Counted from the stretch's first letter, positions 48,196 to 58,233 are shown. The stretch is 64,000 nt of DNA from Rheinheimera pacifica (GCF_024809855.1 NZ_JANUEM010000016.1:39924-103923); one strand, 5' to 3'. A program made the numbers and translations. The notes: a model not told the origin generated them from the letters alone.

Positions 48196-48945
48196 ATGAA
48201 AATACTGGTGCCGGTGAAACGGGTAATAGACTACAACGTAAAAGTACGGGTAAAGGCTGACCAATCAGGTGTTGATCTGGCCAACGTGAAAATGGCGTTA
48301 AACCCCTTTTGTGAAATTGCGGTAGAAGAAGCAGTGCGGCTAAAAGAAGCCGGTAGCGCAACAGAAATTGTTGTTGTGTCTATTGGCAGCAGCGCGGTGC
48401 AAGAGCAACTGCGTACTGCGTTGGCATTAGGTGCAGATCGTGCGCTGCACATTGAAACAGATCAAAATCTGGATTCATTACAGGTGGCAAAATTGCTGGC
48501 CAAAGTGGTAGCCGATGAGCAGCCAGGCCTGGTTATTTTAGGCAAGCAGGCGATTGATTCCGACAACAACCAAACCGGCCAGATGCTGGCGGCATTAACC
48601 GGTATGGGGCAGGGTACTTTTGCTTCTAAAGTACAACTGGCTGATGGCAAAGTGCAGGTTACCCGTGAAATAGACGGTGGCTTACAAACGGTAGAACTGC
48701 CACTGCCTGCGGTAGTGTCAACCGACCTACGCTTAAACGAGCCGCGCTATGCATCATTGCCTAATATTATGAAGGCAAAGAAAAAGCCACTGGATGTTAA
48801 AGCCGCCGACAGCTTTGGTGTCAGTTTAAGCTCTAATGTTACGCTGCTAAAAGTGGTGCCGCCGGCAACCCGTCAGGGCGGTATCAAGGTGGAATCAGTA
48901 GCAGAGCTGGTAGATAAGTTAAAGCATGAAGCGAAGGTGATCTGA
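48196..48945 (+). CDS. etfB: Electron transfer flavoprotein beta subunit
   Basis: 249 residues from the ATG at 48196 (GAGGAAT upstream). [18 protein letters not shown] at the start, [19 protein letters not shown] and the family signature [26 protein letters not shown]. With EtfA it accepts electrons from acyl-CoA dehydrogenases. Overlaps etfA by one base. Confidence 0.95.
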   Translation: MKILVPVKRVIDYNVKVRVKADQSGVDLANVKMALNPFCEIAVEEAVRLKEAGSATEIVVVSIGSSAVQEQLRTALALGADRALHIETDQNLDSLQVAKLLAKVVADEQPGLVILGKQAIDSDNNQTGQMLAALTGMGQGTFASKVQLADGKVQVTREIDGGLQTVELPLPAVVSTDLRLNEPRYASLPNIMKAKKKPLDVKAADSFGVSLSSNVTLLKVVPPATRQGGIKVESVAELVDKLKHEAKVI

Positions 48946-49871
48946 TGGCTATTTTAATTATTGCAGAGCATAACAACCAAAGCCTGAAGAGCGAAACCCT
49001 TAAAGTGGTGCAGGCTGCCACTGCTATTGGTGGTGACATTACCGTGCTGGTAGCCGGTTTTAACAGTGCCGCAGCGGCAACCGAAGCGGCGGCGATAGCT
49101 GGTGTAACAAAGGTACTGCATGCTGATAACGCTGCATACGAGCATCAGCTGGCAGAAAATATTGCCGCTTTGGTCACTGAGCTGGGTAAAGGCTACAGCC
49201 ATATTCTGGCTGCGGCGACCACCACCGGCAAAAACTTTCTGCCACGGGTAGCGGCTATGCTGGATGTAGCACAAATTTCTGATGTTATCGCCATTGAAAG
49301 CGCTGATACCTTTGTCAGGCCAATTTATGCTGGTAACGCCATTGCAACGGTAAAATCTGCTGATGCGATTAAAGTGCTTACTGTACGCCCGGCAGCATTT
49401 GGCGAAGCCAAAACCGGCAACAACGCCCCGGTAGAAAACTTAACGGCTGTGCATGATGCCGGTATATCGCGCTTTGTGGCACAAGAGCTGACTAAATCTG
49501 AGCGTCCTGAGTTAACAGCCGCCCGGGTGGTGATCTCTGGTGGCCGTGGTATGCAAAATGGCGAAAACTTTGCGTTGCTAAATGGCATTGCTGATAAGTT
49601 AGGTGCCGCCATTGGCGCCTCGCGCGCAGCGGTAGATGCGGGCTTTGTACCAAACGATATGCAGGTTGGCCAAACCGGTAAAATTGTAGCGCCAGAGCTG
49701 TATATCGCAGTAGGTATTTCCGGTGCTATTCAACACCTTGCCGGTATGAAAGACTCTAAAGTTATCGTAGCAATTAACAAAGACGCCGAAGCGCCAATCT
49801 TCCAAATTGCGGATTACGGCCTGGTAGCCGACTTATTTACCGTACTGCCAGAGCTCGAACAGCAACTCTGA
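48945..49871 (+). CDS. etfA: Electron transfer flavoprotein alpha subunit
   Basis: 308 residues. C-terminal FAD domain with [34 protein letters not shown] (in part), [22 protein letters not shown] and the closing [15 protein letters not shown]. Co-translated with etfB. Confidence 0.96.
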   Translation: MAILIIAEHNNQSLKSETLKVVQAATAIGGDITVLVAGFNSAAAATEAAAIAGVTKVLHADNAAYEHQLAENIAALVTELGKGYSHILAAATTTGKNFLPRVAAMLDVAQISDVIAIESADTFVRPIYAGNAIATVKSADAIKVLTVRPAAFGEAKTGNNAPVENLTAVHDAGISRFVAQELTKSERPELTAARVVISGGRGMQNGENFALLNGIADKLGAAIGASRAAVDAGFVPNDMQVGQTGKIVAPELYIAVGISGAIQHLAGMKDSKVIVAINKDAEAPIFQIADYGLVADLFTVLPELEQQL

Positions 49872-49890
49872 AGCTAGCAAGTGTGCGATA

Positions 49891-49914
49891 AAGCCAGCAT
49901 CTTGCTGGCTTTTT
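49891..49914 (+). terminator. Terminator of etfBA
   Basis: AAGCCAGCA, TCT loop, TGCTGGCTT followed by TTT. Confidence 0.88.
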
Positions 49915-49986
49915 GCATTTTAGCCCTTGTTGATTGCAACTAAACCCCCTTAAGATAATTGCCTGTATATTGTGAAGGACGCCATT

Positions 49987-50484
49987 ATGCCCGCTGTGAT
50001 CCGTCATGCTGAACCCGCTGACATTGACGCTATTAAAGCTATTTATGACCAACCTACTGTGTATGCCAATACGCTGCAGTTGCCTTATCAGCCGGTGGCA
50101 AACTGGCAAAAGCTATATACCGCAGGCGCCGGTTTTTATAACCTGGTAGCTGAGGTAGAAGACAAAGTAATAGGTCAGCTTGGGTTACAGGTGTGCCAGA
50201 ACCCACGCCGCCGCCATGTGGCCGAGCTTGGTATGGGCGTGTCGGAAGAATATCAGGGGCAGGGTATTGGCTCGGCGCTATTGCGCTCGGCGTTAGAAAT
50301 GGCCGACAACTGGCTGAATATCCGCCGTATGGAGCTTACTGTTTACACTAGCAATGAAGCAGCAATAGCGTTATACGAACGCTTTGGTTTTGAAGTAGAG
50401 GCAGAGCTAACCGATTTTGCTTTTCAATACGGTAATTATGTCAATGCGTTATGTATGGCGCGTATCAATACCGGTTCTGTTTAA
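49987..50484 (+). CDS. GNAT acetyltransferase, AaaT/YhhY-like
   Basis: 165 residues from the ATG at 49987 (GAAGGAC upstream). VIRHAEPADIDAI at the N-terminus, acetyl-CoA loop EYQGQGIGSALL and the RMELTVYTSNEAAIALYERFGFEVE segment. Close in layout to E. coli AaaT (YhhY), which acetylates amino acids and analogues; the true substrate here is unknown. Confidence 0.85.
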   Translation: MPAVIRHAEPADIDAIKAIYDQPTVYANTLQLPYQPVANWQKLYTAGAGFYNLVAEVEDKVIGQLGLQVCQNPRRRHVAELGMGVSEEYQGQGIGSALLRSALEMADNWLNIRRMELTVYTSNEAAIALYERFGFEVEAELTDFAFQYGNYVNALCMARINTGSV

Positions 50485-50803
50485 ACATTTATACTATATC
50501 TAAGCTGACTCACACCAAACTAACCGCCGGGCTGTTAACACAGCGCCCGGCTTTTTACTGCCTGCAATACAGTACGTCATTGCGCATAACTGCTCAGCTA
50601 TCTTTATCAGCACAGCCAAAATAGGTGATATATTCCGTTTGCACGGCACATATATATTGCGAATTCTAAATGCTTTAGCTAAGTTAACTGCTTACACCTG
50701 CAAGAAGCAGAAATATAGCGCACGTTTATTTCTCAATAAATTATTGCTTCCTGTGTGTGAGTATGAAAATTGGGCATGCTTAAAAATAAAATAGGAGTAA
50801 ACA
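50485..50803 (+). promoter_or_regulatory. Gene-free stretch with a terminator, at the edge of accessory segment 3
   Basis: 319 bases. 50524-50553 is a hairpin (GCCGGGC ... GCCCGGC, TTTTT) that ends the acetyltransferase transcript. The rest is AT-rich with no convincing gene; it should contain the promoter for the following membrane-protein gene. No integron integrase or attI is recognisable. Confidence 0.6.
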
Positions 50804-51427
50804 TTGAAAAAGGTGTTTTGGCTGGTTTATGCCGCTCTGAACATGGCTATAATATTATTAAGCGCATACTATTTGATATCAAATAATGCCTTTTCTATAT
50901 TAAATATATTTAGCTCTGTTTTTTCAATAATCTACCTGATTGGTTTGTTTGGTTATATTTTTGAAAAGCGAGTATGGACGGCAGTCATCTGGCGGAGATT
51001 TTTTTACTTAATTTGTTTTGGAACTGCACTTATGCTCACCGTAGGAGTCTTTTCCAGTATAGAACATGCGTTAATAGATGCGATATTCGGATCAGTTTTT
51101 TCTATCCCAATGATTTTTGCTTTATACCAGTACAGCAAGGCTGAACAAAGCTTTTGGATAAATACCGAAGAAAATACTAAAGGAAATATTATCAGTGCTT
51201 TGATGGACAAAGTTCCAGAGCTGGAATTAGAAAAGCAGGTTGGGCTGGCAAGAGCAAAAGTTCAGATTACGAAAGATTGTAATCAGTACACTGTGAAGAT
51301 CACCAGGGTGACTGCAGATGAGCAGGAGTCATTCAAAAATACGTTCTCGCATCCTGGGCAGTTAGCGATTTTTATTGAACAATATACATTTATTAAAGTC
51401 GCTGATTTTGAGAGTAAGTATGCATAA
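50804..51427 (+). CDS. Membrane protein of unknown function (cassette-like gene 1)
   Basis: 207 residues from a TTG with TAGGAGT six bases upstream. Four membrane helices (about 5-23, 32-52, 65-84, 90-108), then a soluble C-terminal domain (about 115-207). AT-rich. Its stop codon lies in the start of an attC-like site. Family unknown. Confidence 0.65.
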   Translation: MKKVFWLVYAALNMAIILLSAYYLISNNAFSILNIFSSVFSIIYLIGLFGYIFEKRVWTAVIWRRFFYLICFGTALMLTVGVFSSIEHALIDAIFGSVFSIPMIFALYQYSKAEQSFWINTEENTKGNIISALMDKVPELELEKQVGLARAKVQITKDCNQYTVKITRVTADEQESFKNTFSHPGQLAIFIEQYTFIKVADFESKYA

Positions 51428-51502
51428 CAAGCGTCACAGTCTGCGACTGCTGCAGCTGGACCTCAATTGCCGTGGAGTTCGGCCTGTGCTATGAGCGTTA
51501 AC
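51422..51502 (+). repeat. attC-like site 1
   Basis: Starts GCATAACAAGCGTCACAG, ends TGAGCGTTAACG. The two halves pair imperfectly (TAAC/GTTA, GC/GC, CACAG/CTGTG, and more). It shares AACAAGCG and CTGCGAC with the site at 52713-52780. Length (about 81) fits integron recombination sites. Confidence 0.55.
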
Positions 51503-51517
51503 GGGAGGCAGTTAATC

Positions 51518-51957
51518 ATGAATAGATTAAATGCGTTGTTGTCGATTGCTGTAATTAACACTATGTATGTTCTAATGGCCTTCGGAACTTATTACACACA
51601 CCGAAATATTGGCGATAATGGATTTTGGTTACACCGATAATCGGTGTCTTTGGGGTGTTGTGCGGATGGATGATTGGTATTTTATCATCGCCCGTAGATG
51701 CTAGTGAGTCAAAAGCTTTCACAAAGTATGCTGCAGTTATATCGGCGTTTTTGTCTGGCTACCTACTTACAAAGATCGATGGTGTAATTGTTGAATTTAG
51801 CCAGAATCTATTATCTAACCCCGTTTACGGACTGAGAGCAGTAATATATGCATCATGCCTGATTTCAGGCGTGCTAATTATGTACATATTGCGCGCTTAC
51901 TTGCATGGCGAAGCATCAGCTGATAAGGAAGTTCAGCCAACGCATAATACGCCCTGA
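51518..51957 (+). pseudogene. Small membrane-protein gene, probably split by a one-base frameshift (cassette-like gene 2)
   Basis: An ATG at 51518 with GGGAGG upstream opens a 40-codon frame (MNRLNALLSIAVINTMYVLM...) that stops at 51638-51640. A second frame of about 110 codons, from 51625 to 51957 (VTPIIGVFGVLCGWMIGIL...), has no good start of its own. Adding one T in the T-run at 51623-51626 joins them into one protein of about 147 residues with four membrane helices. Either a real frameshift, a programmed one, or a sequencing error. Family unknown. Confidence 0.6.
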
Positions 51958-52058
51958 TAATTTCGACGTTATTTTCTCAAATAGGTGGAGTCAGATAAAA
52001 ATAAAAGGCCGAAAAAAATAATGTTTATTTGATGCTAGTAATTTTCGGAGATTAATGC

Positions 52059-52697
52059 TTGACTCGAGCCACAAAAATACAACTTCAAGATGCTATTATC
52101 GACGCTATGGAGAAGGCATCTAGTGATGCTTTTGAAAAATCAGGTGTTCATATTCGAAGAATGCCAGAGTATTTTTTAAATGTAATCATTGCGAATGAGC
52201 TTTCAAATAAATTTCCGACACTTGGTTATCGACTTGAAATGCCGGTTAAAGAAGCTTTAAATGGGTTTGGTCTGAGTCAATACCTAAGCCCACAAGAGCT
52301 AAGAATAAATGGAAAATTTTATATCGCAATTATCAGTATAGGATCAAGAAAGCTGAGGCATATCATCGAAGTAAAGCGCTCATTAAGTAAACGACAGTTA
52401 CTCAAAGAGTCAAAAAGGCTAAAAGCATTAGCAGCAGAAGGTCACCAATCAAAGCGTCTTGAAACTGGCTATATTGCTGCGATCAGCAGATTAGGCTCAA
52501 CAGCCAGAAGTTACGATGTCGATCAATTGCTGGATACACGCCTAGAATTTTTAGTAGAGCAACTTGGCGATGCTGTAAATGTAAGTTGTAGATATAAAGT
52601 CATGGATGCAGGAGCTTACGGTTTCGACTCAAGTACATCACTACTATTAGTCGTATTTCGTATCAAAAAAGCTATCAAAAAGCCAGTTTTATGCTAA
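52059..52697 (+). CDS. Hypothetical protein (cassette-like gene 3)
   Basis: 212 residues from a TTG with CGGAG upstream. Helical N-terminus, then a beta segment, then RHIIEVKRSLSKRQLLKESKRL at about 103-124; EVKR after a hydrophobic strand could be the core of a PD-(D/E)XK nuclease-like fold, with an upstream acidic residue not obvious. No database family is recognised. Followed by an attC-like site. Confidence 0.6.
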   Translation: MTRATKIQLQDAIIDAMEKASSDAFEKSGVHIRRMPEYFLNVIIANELSNKFPTLGYRLEMPVKEALNGFGLSQYLSPQELRINGKFYIAIISIGSRKLRHIIEVKRSLSKRQLLKESKRLKALAAEGHQSKRLETGYIAAISRLGSTARSYDVDQLLDTRLEFLVEQLGDAVNVSCRYKVMDAGAYGFDSSTSLLLVVFRIKKAIKKPVLC

Positions 52698-52712
52698 AAA
52701 TTAAATTTTATC

Positions 52713-52780
52713 GCCAACAACAAGCGCAGGCTGCGACGTCAATCTTCTGTGCGACTTTCCGTGCCAATTTGGGGCGTTAA
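52713..52780 (+). repeat. attC-like site 2
   Basis: AACAAGCGCAGGCTGCGACG at the left, TTGGGGCGTTAA at the right; shares AACAAGCG and CTGCGAC with site 1, and GGGGCGTTA with 53621. 13 bases before the next gene start. Confidence 0.5.
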
Positions 52781-52792
52781 AAATTAGGGGAA

Positions 52793-53383
52793 ATGATGGA
52801 GTATTATTTTCGAATATCGGCTGCAATTTTGGGATCGCTCGGTGGCGCGGGTGTAATTGTTGTTGGACTCTCCAGTTGGCTCGGAAAGGTTTGGGCTACC
52901 AGATTGATGGATAACGAGCGCCACAAGCATGAGAGGGATTTAGAAGCTTTACGGGCTTCATTAAAAGCTCAGAATGATAAGCAATTGACTGAAATATCAA
53001 GTGACTTTGAAATTTTCAAGCAGGCATATTTACGCGAACACAACGATAAGCTGGCGATCTATCGTGGTGCACTCGATACGATTGTTCCCATTTTGGCCAA
53101 GGTTGAGCTTTTGGTTATCGGAGAGAGGGGCGATTTGTCCATTGAAGAGAAAGAGGCGTTTGAAAACGACAGGCTGCGGATCTACGGATATCTTGCGATG
53201 CTGGCTCCACAGTCTGTAATGGATGCAAATGATGAATTTATAGATCTCTTGCTCGCTTTGATTTATGAAGGCGAACAAACTAGTTGGAAAACCGTCAGAA
53301 ATTCTGCGTTATGTTTGACGAATGCTATGAGAGCCGATATTGGCCTCAACAAGGAACCCGTAACCTACAATGGTAGCCGCTAA
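52793..53383 (+). CDS. Membrane-anchored coiled-coil protein (cassette-like gene 4)
   Basis: 196 residues. One membrane helix (about 8-30, AAILGSLGGAGVIVVGLSSW), then a long charged coiled coil (about 38-85, starting NERHKHERDLEALRASLKAQ) and a soluble helical C-terminus. AGGGGAAATG places the start; a second ATG follows. Proteins of this shape are frequent in integron cassettes of marine bacteria, from memory. Function unknown. Confidence 0.7.
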   Translation: MMEYYFRISAAILGSLGGAGVIVVGLSSWLGKVWATRLMDNERHKHERDLEALRASLKAQNDKQLTEISSDFEIFKQAYLREHNDKLAIYRGALDTIVPILAKVELLVIGERGDLSIEEKEAFENDRLRIYGYLAMLAPQSVMDANDEFIDLLLALIYEGEQTSWKTVRNSALCLTNAMRADIGLNKEPVTYNGSR

Positions 53384-53842
53384 TTTTTTAATACGGCTAG
53401 GCATGGCGACTTCTTCTTAGTTACAGTTTCGCTTCTACGAAAAAGCCGCGCGTGCTGGGGCATTATGCAATATCTGTATGCAGCAATATTCTCTTAGATT
53501 CCTCTTCTCTCTTGGCCGCAACGTTTGTCTTCGAGCAGAAAATTAAACAACCCAGCAGTGGTGGGATTATCTGGTGGAGGCGTGTTATCTTCCTGTGTTT
53601 GAAAATACTTGGCGCTATTCGGGGCGTTAGACTTTAAGCCAGTTAGTTTCATTCAATGTAAGTCATTTCAAAGAAGTCTTTGTCCGTATCTAAGTCTATA
53701 AAAGTTATTCTATTGTTAATTATCCTGACTTCCAGTATTGTATCTTCATCAAATAGAATATGGTTCTGGCTGCAAAGCTAACCCAAGTTCCCTGAGGTCA
53801 GCTGCATCTCGTGGGGAGCGTCATTATGTGTGGGGCGTAATA
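53384..53842 (+). other. Stretch of decayed cassettes with attC-like motifs
   Basis: 459 bases without a convincing complete gene. It holds the inverted pair GCATGGCGACTTCTT / AAAAAGCCGCGCGTGC (53402-53455) ending in GGGGCATTATGC, a second core GGGGCGTTAG at 53621 and a third GGGGCGTAA at 53832. An open frame at 53452-53637 and a headless - strand frame (about 53655-53765, ending FFEMTYIE) look like gene fragments. Confidence 0.5.
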
Positions 53843-54142
53843 ATGACCTATTACCGAGTTATATCAAGTAACTACAGATTTGGCCGTGTACTGGACGAGT
53901 ATGTCAACAAGTACATGCCAAAGGACATCCTACCTTTGGTTGAATACTTGCGTTCTGAGCACGGTCTTGAACTGGATGGTATCTATTTAGAGAACTACAA
54001 GAGTCCAGATCGAATCATTGTGATGAAAGGTATGCTGCCTATTGAAGATCTTAGGGTGAAGTTTCCAGAAGGTGGTGGCCTGCGCTACGGGAACGGCGTG
54101 GTAGTTAGTGATGCATCATTTTCTAGCCTCGAAGGAGCGTAA
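53843..54142 (+). CDS. Hypothetical small protein (cassette-like gene 5)
   Basis: 99 residues from the ATG at 53843; the frame is open further upstream but the coding look starts here (MTYYRVISSNYRFGRVLDEY) and GGGG lies 8 bases before. Mixed alpha/beta, soluble, no motif recognised. The stop falls within GGAGCGTAACG, again a core-like sequence. Confidence 0.6.
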   Translation: MTYYRVISSNYRFGRVLDEYVNKYMPKDILPLVEYLRSEHGLELDGIYLENYKSPDRIIVMKGMLPIEDLRVKFPEGGGLRYGNGVVVSDASFSSLEGA

Positions 54143-54328
54143 CGTACTCTAAACAATAGTCAGATGTAAAAAAACAATGAGAAATCGAATTATGCTTACG
54201 GTTGTGCAATCCAGTTTATGCCAAGAAATTCTGAATTTTCCAAGTGGAATACATTGTGTTTTTTATCTGACTCTAATCATTTAGAGTTCCACAACTAAGG
54301 CGTTCGTGTAAGAGTGAGGTAGAGTTGT

Positions 54329-54598
54329 ATGAAAGCTAAAGAGTTTGACACAAAATTCGATGAGAGCGCAGAAGACATCATTGATGACCTTGATATCACG
54401 ACGGCACGCCGGGTAAATCAGGAAGCAAAGCGCATTAACGTTGATTTTCCTGCTTGGGTAGTTGACTCGCTCGACCGTGAAGCTGCCCGAATAGGGGTTA
54501 CTCGCCAATCCATTATTAAAGTTTGGCTGGTTGAGCGTTTGCGTGCTGAAGCCGCTAACAAACTGCTGAAAAATGACACCGCCAGCGGCACACTATAA
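54329..54598 (+). CDS. Orphan CopG/BrnA-type antitoxin
   Basis: 89 residues. The C-terminal half (RINVDFPAWVVDSLDREAARIGVTRQSIIKVWLVERL, quoted as about residues 36-68) is a ribbon-helix-helix of the type paired with BrnT-like toxins; the N-terminal KAKEFDTKFDESAEDIIDDL is the usual toxin-binding head. RBS GAGGTAGAG precedes the ATG. No BrnT gene is found in the 190 bases upstream or downstream, so it is solitary. Confidence 0.75.
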   Translation: MKAKEFDTKFDESAEDIIDDLDITTARRVNQEAKRINVDFPAWVVDSLDREAARIGVTRQSIIKVWLVERLRAEAANKLLKNDTASGTL

Positions 54599-54639
54599 GC
54601 TTAGCGCTATAGAAACATCATCGGATCAACAGCAGGATT

Positions 54640-54936
54640 ATGCTTAAACTAAAATTTATTGCTGCCGCAATCAGCATCTTAGGCTTATTGGTTTTCGCTT
54701 TTTTCGCGAACGAAGCCCGAAAAGAAATTTATTACCTTTGCGGCAATTTTAGTAAAGGCACTGCTTACGCAAGTGTAATCCGGCAATTAGACACGGTTAA
54801 TTTATCGGAATACAAAGTGGAAAACCTGCAGCAGGGTAAACGCATTATTCACAGCAGCGCACTGCATTTTCACTTGCTTAGCTGCGATATAGAATTTAGC
54901 CCGCAAGAAAAAGTAGTCTCTGTTTTATATGGTTAA
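54640..54936 (+). CDS. Hypothetical membrane-anchored small protein
   Basis: 98 residues, N-terminal hydrophobic helix (about 5-24), then a small periplasmic domain with two cysteines (C34 and C85 or near) that could be disulfide-bonded. Good AT-typical start, followed by a terminator. Family unknown. Confidence 0.6.
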   Translation: MLKLKFIAAAISILGLLVFAFFANEARKEIYYLCGNFSKGTAYASVIRQLDTVNLSEYKVENLQQGKRIIHSSALHFHLLSCDIEFSPQEKVVSVLYG

Positions 54937-54975
54937 ACAAAAGTAGCTAACCGAATAACCTTTGCTTGGGGCAAT

Positions 54976-55004
54976 AAAAAAGGCGCTGGTTAAAGCGCCT
55001 TTTT
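54976..55004. terminator. Bidirectional terminator before asnS 3' end
   Basis: AAAAAGGCGCT, GGTTAA centre, AGCGCCTTTTT. Serves asnS (- strand) and the small + strand gene. Confidence 0.9.
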
Positions 55005-55028
55005 GCATGTTGTGTATTGCGGGAGTTA

Positions 55029-56429
55029 TTAAAACTCAGCGTTGCCCGGTGTACGCGGGAAGGCGATAACGTCGCGCACGTTACCTACACCGGTAACGTA
55101 AGATACTAAACGCTCAAAGCCTAAACCAAAACCGGCGTGTGGTACTGTGCCGTAGCGGCGCAGGTCGCGGTACCAGCTGTAGTCTTCTTTATCCAGGCCC
55201 ATTTCAGCCAAACGCTTATCAAACTCTTCCAAGCGCTCTTCACGCTGGCTGCCACCGATAATTTCACCGATGCCGGGTGCCAATACGTCCATTGCTGCTA
55301 CGGTTTTGCCGTCGGCATTTAAGCGCATATAAAAGGCTTTAATGTCTTTCGGGTAGTTTTGCATAATGATCGGCGCGCCGATGTGCTCTTCAGCCAGGTA
55401 GCGCTCGTGCTCAGATTGCAAATCGACACCCCATTCCACAGGGTATTCGAACTTCTTACCGCAGGTTTTTAAAATTTCGATAGCGTCGGTGTAATCCATC
55501 CGCACAAAAGATGAATCAACTAACTGCTGTAAGCGGGTTACGGCTGTCGGGTCGATACGCTCGGCGAAAAATGCCATATCATCGGCGCGCTCGGTCAGTA
55601 CCGCTTTACATACGTACTTCAGCATATCTTCTGCCAGTTGAGCGATGTCTTTAAGCTCAGCAAAAGCTACTTCCGGCTCAATCATCCAGAATTCCGCTAA
55701 ATGGCGGCTGGTGTTGGAGTTTTCAGCACGGAAGGTTGGGCCAAAGGTGTAAATTTTTGACATGGCGCAGGCATAGGTTTCGCCGTTTAACTGGCCGGAT
55801 ACGGTTAAAAAGGTTTCCTTACCGAAGAAATCTTTACTGTAATCAATATTACCTTTGTCGGTACGCGGCAGGTTTTCCAGATCCAGCGTACTGATGCGGA
55901 ACATTTCACCGGCGCCTTCAGCGTCTGAGCCGGTAATAATTGGCGTGCTGATCCAGTAATAACCCTGTTCATGGAAAAAGCGGTGTACCGCCTGGGCTAA
56001 ACAATGCCGCACACGGGTAACGGCACCCATAATATTGGTGCGGGCACGCAGGTGGGCGTGTTCACGCAGGTATTCCATGCTGTGGCGCTTGGGTGCCATA
56101 GGGTAGGTGTCCGGGTTTTCTACCCAGCCTAATACTTCAACGGCAGCAGCTTGCAGTTCAAATGCCTGGCCCTGGCCTTCAGAACGTGCCACAGTGCCGG
56201 TAACGGCTACAGAGCATGACGTTGTCAGGCGTTTTACTTCAGCTTCGTAATTGGGTAAGTCTGAAGGGGCTACGGCCTGTACCGCATCAAAGCAGCTGCC
56301 ATCATGAATAGCTAAAAAGGAAATACCTGCTTTTGAATCGCGACGGGTACGGATCCAGCCTTTAACGGTGATAGAGTCACCAACGGCATAGCGACCAGCT
56401 AAAACATCTTTAATAACGGCATGCGTCAT
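55029..56429 (-). CDS. asnS: Asparaginyl-tRNA synthetase
   Basis: 466 residues, full length. N-terminal OB-fold ([24 protein letters not shown]) that reads the anticodon, then a class II core with motif 2 ([21 protein letters not shown]) and motif 3 ([15 protein letters not shown]). AsnRS rather than AspRS is supported by the [14 protein letters not shown] form. Confidence 0.97.
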   Translation of the reverse strand: MTHAVIKDVLAGRYAVGDSITVKGWIRTRRDSKAGISFLAIHDGSCFDAVQAVAPSDLPNYEAEVKRLTTSCSVAVTGTVARSEGQGQAFELQAAAVEVLGWVENPDTYPMAPKRHSMEYLREHAHLRARTNIMGAVTRVRHCLAQAVHRFFHEQGYYWISTPIITGSDAEGAGEMFRISTLDLENLPRTDKGNIDYSKDFFGKETFLTVSGQLNGETYACAMSKIYTFGPTFRAENSNTSRHLAEFWMIEPEVAFAELKDIAQLAEDMLKYVCKAVLTERADDMAFFAERIDPTAVTRLQQLVDSSFVRMDYTDAIEILKTCGKKFEYPVEWGVDLQSEHERYLAEEHIGAPIIMQNYPKDIKAFYMRLNADGKTVAAMDVLAPGIGEIIGGSQREERLEEFDKRLAEMGLDKEDYSWYRDLRRYGTVPHAGFGLGFERLVSYVTGVGNVRDVIAFPRTPGNAEF

Positions 56430-56530
56430 GCATCAAACTCCAGAGGGTGTAAACTTAGCAAACTGCGTAAAGCCTGTAATGATACTGAGCCAAACGCACA
56501 ACACAAGTAAAAGTTATCAGGACTTTAAAA

Positions 56531-56905
56531 TTGATCACAGAGCAGGAAAAGCCAGAAAAATATGAGCGCCGCCATGGGCCGGATATACTGTGCCGGGCTT
56601 TAGGCTGGCTGGCGATAACCGGTTGGATATTGTTTATTGCTGGTTTGGTGGTGGCGCATTATGCCAGCCCGGAGCTGGATACCGGTTTAGTGCGTTATTG
56701 GGGTATTGAAATTCGTAGCGACTGGCACCCCAGCTTAACGGTATATTTGCAGTATCTGCTGTGGGCAGTCGCCTTTTTCAGCGGTTTGAGTTTACTACTT
56801 AACCGGCTGCGTTTGCGCCGCCGCGGTGATCACCTGCATTTTAATATTATTATATTGCTGCTTAGCAGCATTGGCTTGCTGCTGTACCTCTATTGGCAAG
56901 TATGA
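56531..56905 (+). CDS. Small three-helix membrane protein
   Basis: 124 residues from a TTG with AGGA upstream. Charged N-terminus (about 1-20), three membrane helices (about 27-46, 70-89, 102-122) and a basic loop (NRLRLRRRGDHLH). Unknown function. Placed alone between divergent asnS and convergent bioA. Confidence 0.72.
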   Translation: MITEQEKPEKYERRHGPDILCRALGWLAITGWILFIAGLVVAHYASPELDTGLVRYWGIEIRSDWHPSLTVYLQYLLWAVAFFSGLSLLLNRLRLRRRGDHLHFNIIILLLSSIGLLLYLYWQV

Positions 56906-56961
56906 GTATTGGCAGGTCTAAGTTTTAAGGTTTGAGTTGTAAGTTGTGAGCATTGGCCACT

Positions 56962-58233
56962 TTATACTCCGCTTACCTTGCGCATGGCTGCAGTCAGCTG
57001 GCTTAGCTGATCTGGGCGGATAATAAACGGCGGCATAACGTAGATCAGGTTATTAAACGGCCGGATCCACACCCCCAGTTCAACAAACTGCTGCTGCAGG
57101 GCGGCAACATCTACCTTGTTATGCATTTCCAGCACACCTATAGCGCCCAATACCCGCACATCTTTTACCAGCGGCGAGTAACGGCAGGCAGCCAGCTCCT
57201 GCTGTAATTGTGCTTCAATTGCGGCTACCTGCGCCTGCCAGTCGCCCTTGGCAATCAGCGCTAAACTGGCACTTGCAACGGCGCAGGCCAGCGGGTTGGC
57301 CATAAACGTAGGGCCGTGCATTAAGCCACCGGCCTGGCTTAAGCTAATGCCGCGTGCTACTTCATCGGTACACAGTGTGGCTGCCAGCGTAATATAACCA
57401 CCGCTAAGCGCTTTACCCACACACATAATATCCGGCTGAATAGCGGCATGTTCGCAGGCAAACAGTTTGCCGCTACGGCCAAAGCCGGTGGCAATTTCAT
57501 CGGCAATCAGCAGTACCTGGTATTTATCGCACAAGGCGCGGGCGTGGCGTAAATATTCCGGGTGATAAAAGCGCATGCCGCCGTAACCCTGCACTATAGG
57601 TTCTAAAATCAGCGCGGCAATTTCGTGGTGTTTTTCTGCCAGCATTTGTTCCAACGGGGTTATATCACTGTGTAAAAAGTTACCATCAAACCGGCTTTGC
57701 GGCGCCGGTAAAAAATAATGCTGTGGCAGCAAGGCGGCAAACATATCATGCATACCATCTACCGGATCACACACTGCCATGGCGGCGAAGGTATCGCCGT
57801 GATAGCCCTTACGCAGGCTAATCAGTTTTTGCTTTTGCGGTGTGGCGCTTGCCAGCCAATACTGCAGCGCCATTTTTATCGCCACTTCTACCGCGATAGA
57901 GCCGCTGTCGGCCAAAAACACCTTGGTTAAATTTTGCGGCACCATACTCAGCAGTTGTTTACATAAAGCAACTGCTGGTTGATGGGTAATGCCGCCAAAC
58001 ATCACATGCGCCATTTTATCTAGTTGCTCTGTAACTGCAGCGTTAAGGGCAGGATGGTTGTAACCATGCACCGCCGACCACCAGGATGCGGTGCCATCGA
58101 TTAACCGCTGACCATTTTCCAGCACCAGTTCACAGCCTTCAGCCGCCACCACCGGATACACCGGCAGCGGGTTTTGCATCGAGGTGTAGGGGTGCCAGAT
58201 ATGGCTGCGATCAAAAGCTAAATCAATGCTCAT
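56962..58233 (-). CDS. bioA: Adenosylmethionine-8-amino-7-oxononanoate aminotransferase
   Basis: 423 residues. PLP class III transaminase; the PLP lysine is in [11 protein letters not shown] and the Asp in [31 protein letters not shown] is BioA-typical. Makes diaminopelargonate with SAM as amino donor. Divergent from bioBFCD across 106 bases. Confidence 0.96.
   Translation of the reverse strand: MSIDLAFDRSHIWHPYTSMQNPLPVYPVVAAEGCELVLENGQRLIDGTASWWSAVHGYNHPALNAAVTEQLDKMAHVMFGGITHQPAVALCKQLLSMVPQNLTKVFLADSGSIAVEVAIKMALQYWLASATPQKQKLISLRKGYHGDTFAAMAVCDPVDGMHDMFAALLPQHYFLPAPQSRFDGNFLHSDITPLEQMLAEKHHEIAALILEPIVQGYGGMRFYHPEYLRHARALCDKYQVLLIADEIATGFGRSGKLFACEHAAIQPDIMCVGKALSGGYITLAATLCTDEVARGISLSQAGGLMHGPTFMANPLACAVASASLALIAKGDWQAQVAAIEAQLQQELAACRYSPLVKDVRVLGAIGVLEMHNKVDVAALQQQFVELGVWIRPFNNLIYVMPPFIIRPDQLSQLTAAMRKVSGV

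Noticed and set aside
54180..54287. 35-codon frame MRNRIMLTVVQSS... before the antitoxin gene
   Set aside because: No RBS, no toxin-like features and poor codon pattern; considered as a missing BrnT partner and discarded.
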